A stretch of 64,000 nucleotides of DNA from positions 5,472,649 to 5,536,648 of the forward strand of contig OX578142.1 in NCBI GenBank assembly GCA_951213105.1, given 5' to 3'. Source of the stretch: Amaurobius ferox. Taxonomy: Eukaryota > Arthropoda > Arachnida > Araneae > Amaurobiidae. Shown piece by piece: positions 62,268 through 64,000 of the stretch (position 1 is the first letter of the stretch; each line of letters begins with the position of its first letter). The notes beneath the pieces were generated by a model. That model was not told the DNA's origin. It made no database searches and saw only the letters and a program-made list of their open reading frames with translations. A program made the position numbers and the translations under genes.

Positions 62268-64000
62268 CTTCTGATTTCCTTTTTCAGCCAGAAATGTCAA
62301 TCTCAAAATATATGGAATAAAGCCAAATGGGTTCTAAATAACTCTTTTCTTTTATTCGCATTGGATTCGGGAAATCAACAGAAAATAAGAATAATTCATT
62401 TTAATATCACCCAAATCCAGCTTCCAATTTCCTTTTTTCAGCAAGAAAAGTGAATCTCAAAAAAGATGGAATTAACCACAAATGGGTGCTAAATCACACT
62501 TTTGTTTTATTTGCATTGGATTTGGGAAATCAACACAAAATAAGAATAATTCATTTGCAATACCTCCCAAATCATTCTTCTGATTTCCTTATGGAGCAAG
62601 AAAACTGAATTTAAATGATGGAATTAAGCGCAAATGGGTTCTAAATAACTCTTTTGTTTTATTTGCATTGGATTTGGAAAATTACTGAAAATAAGAATCA
62701 TTCATTTACATTATCATCCAATCCGGATATCCAACTTGCCGCTCTATGTCTTAGGACGAGTCGGCTGGCCTCTGCTTTCGACAATATCATCCAAATTCAG
62801 TTTATGATTTCCGTTTTTAGACAGAAAGGTGAATCTCAAAATATATGGAATTAAGCATAAATGGGTTCTAAATTACTCTTTTGTTTTATTTGCACTGGAT
62901 TTGGGAATTCAACAGAAAATAAAAATAATTCATTTACGATATAACCCAAATCAAGCTTCTGAATTCCTTTTTTCAGCCAGAAATATAAATCTCAAAATAT
63001 ATGGAAGTAAGTCCAAATGGGTTCTAAATTACTCTTTTGTTTTATTTGCATTGGCTTTGGGAAATCAACCAAAAATAAGAAAAATTCATTTACAATATCA
63101 CCCAAATCAAGTTTATGATTTCCGTTTTTAGCCAGAAAAGTGAATCTCTAAATATTTAGAATTATGCGCAAATGGGTTCTAAATTACTCTTTAGTTTTTT
63201 TGCATTGGAGTTGGGAAATCAACAGAAAATAAAAATTAATCATTTCCAATATCACCCAAATCAAGCTTCAGATTTCCTTTTACAGCCAGAAATGTGAATC
63301 TCAAAAAGATAGAATTATGCGCAAATGAGTTCTAAATCACTCACTCTTCTGTTTTATTTTCATTGGCTATAGGAAATCAACAGAAAATAAGAAAAATTCA
63401 TTTACAATATCACCCAAATCAAGTTTATGATTTCCGTTTCTAGCCAGAAAAGTGAATTTCAAAATATATGGAATTAAGCGCAAATGGGATCTAAATTACT
63501 CTTTTGTTTTATTTGCATTGGAATTGCGAAATCAAGAGAAAATAAAAATCATTCATTTATGATATCACACAAATCAAGCTTCAGATTTCCTTTTTCAGCC
63601 AGAAATGTGAATCTGAAAGAAGATGGAATTAACCGCAAATGGGTGTTAAATCACACTTTTGTTTTATTTGCATTGGATTTGGGAAATCAAAACAAAATAA
63701 GAATAATTCATTTACAATATCTCCCAAATCAATCTTCTGATTTCCTTTTAGAGTAAGAAAAGAGAATTTAAAAGATGGAATTAAGCGCAAATGGGTACAA
63801 AATCTCTCTTTTGTTTTATTTGAATTGGATTTGGAAAATTACTGAAAATAAGAATCATTCATTTACAACATCACCCAAATCCAGTTTATGATTTCCGTTT
63901 TTAGCCAGAAAGGTGAATCTCAAAATATATGGAATTAAGCACAAATGGGTTCTAAATTACTCTTTTTTTTTATTTTCATTGGATTTGGGAATTCAACAGA
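62268..64000. repeat. Satellite array resumes (~155-bp monomers)
   Basis: Same satellite as 1837-32322. The stretch 62418-63131 corresponds to 1850-2563 at a constant offset of 60568 with few changes. From about 63131 it resembles blocks of higher-order copies 1 and 3. It continues past the window end. Confidence 0.93.
62721..62781 (+). repeat. SINE-tail-like module in satellite, copy e
   Basis: Same insert and bracketing repeat as copy a at 2153 (CCGGATATCC, CTCTATGTC variants), in the same monomer context. Confidence 0.7.

Overview
The window is eukaryotic, AT-rich repeat DNA. No bacterial gene, operon or host gene could be established. The repertoire is a ~155-bp satellite, a copia element whose primer-binding site resembles that of Drosophila copia, Ty3/gypsy elements with ~2-kb LTRs, a hAT-like DNA transposon, a Tc1/mariner remnant and a tRNA-like SINE. 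This suits an arthropod heterochromatic or pericentromeric region; the species cannot be named from this sequence.

Layout. 1-1836 is the end of a long LTR (family B) cut by the window edge. 1837-32322 is a satellite array of ~155-bp monomers. It contains three near-identical higher-order units of about 8.82, 6.82 and 8.82 kb plus a partial fourth. 32323-62267 is a cluster of nested mobile elements. 62268-64000 is the same satellite again, so the cluster sits inside one satellite domain.

Nesting. A copia element on the minus strand (32323-59984) has LTRs about 99% alike over 665 shared bp. It is interrupted twice. A solo LTR of family B (35341-37613, 4-bp duplication ATTT) splits its reverse transcriptase. 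An 18.5-kb hAT-like element (39839-58360, terminal repeats CAGGGACGTAAGT, perfect 8-bp duplication GTTACACT) splits its Gag zinc knuckle. The hAT-like element carries a gypsy element (40859-49520, LTRs of equal length 2050 bp with no difference seen where compared, duplication GAAC) and a solo LTR of a third family C (55825-57861, duplication TTGG). It also carries a SINE, a SINE fragment, a 73-bp minisatellite and a decayed Tc1 transposase. A truncated second copy of the gypsy family (60008-62267) abuts the broken copia 5' LTR.

Coding capacity. The only long intact frame is the gypsy pol (RT, RNase H, integrase; 889 aa), but that element has no gag or protease. Copia gag-pol is complete in content but broken by the two insertions and one frameshift in a G8 run. 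No transposase was found for the hAT-like element. Nearly all short open frames elsewhere are fortuitous frames through satellite or LTR DNA.

Most notable: a hAT-like unit that appears to have carried several kb of already decayed DNA into a young copia, and a ~60-bp module shared by the SINE tail, the minisatellite and an insert amplified within the satellite.
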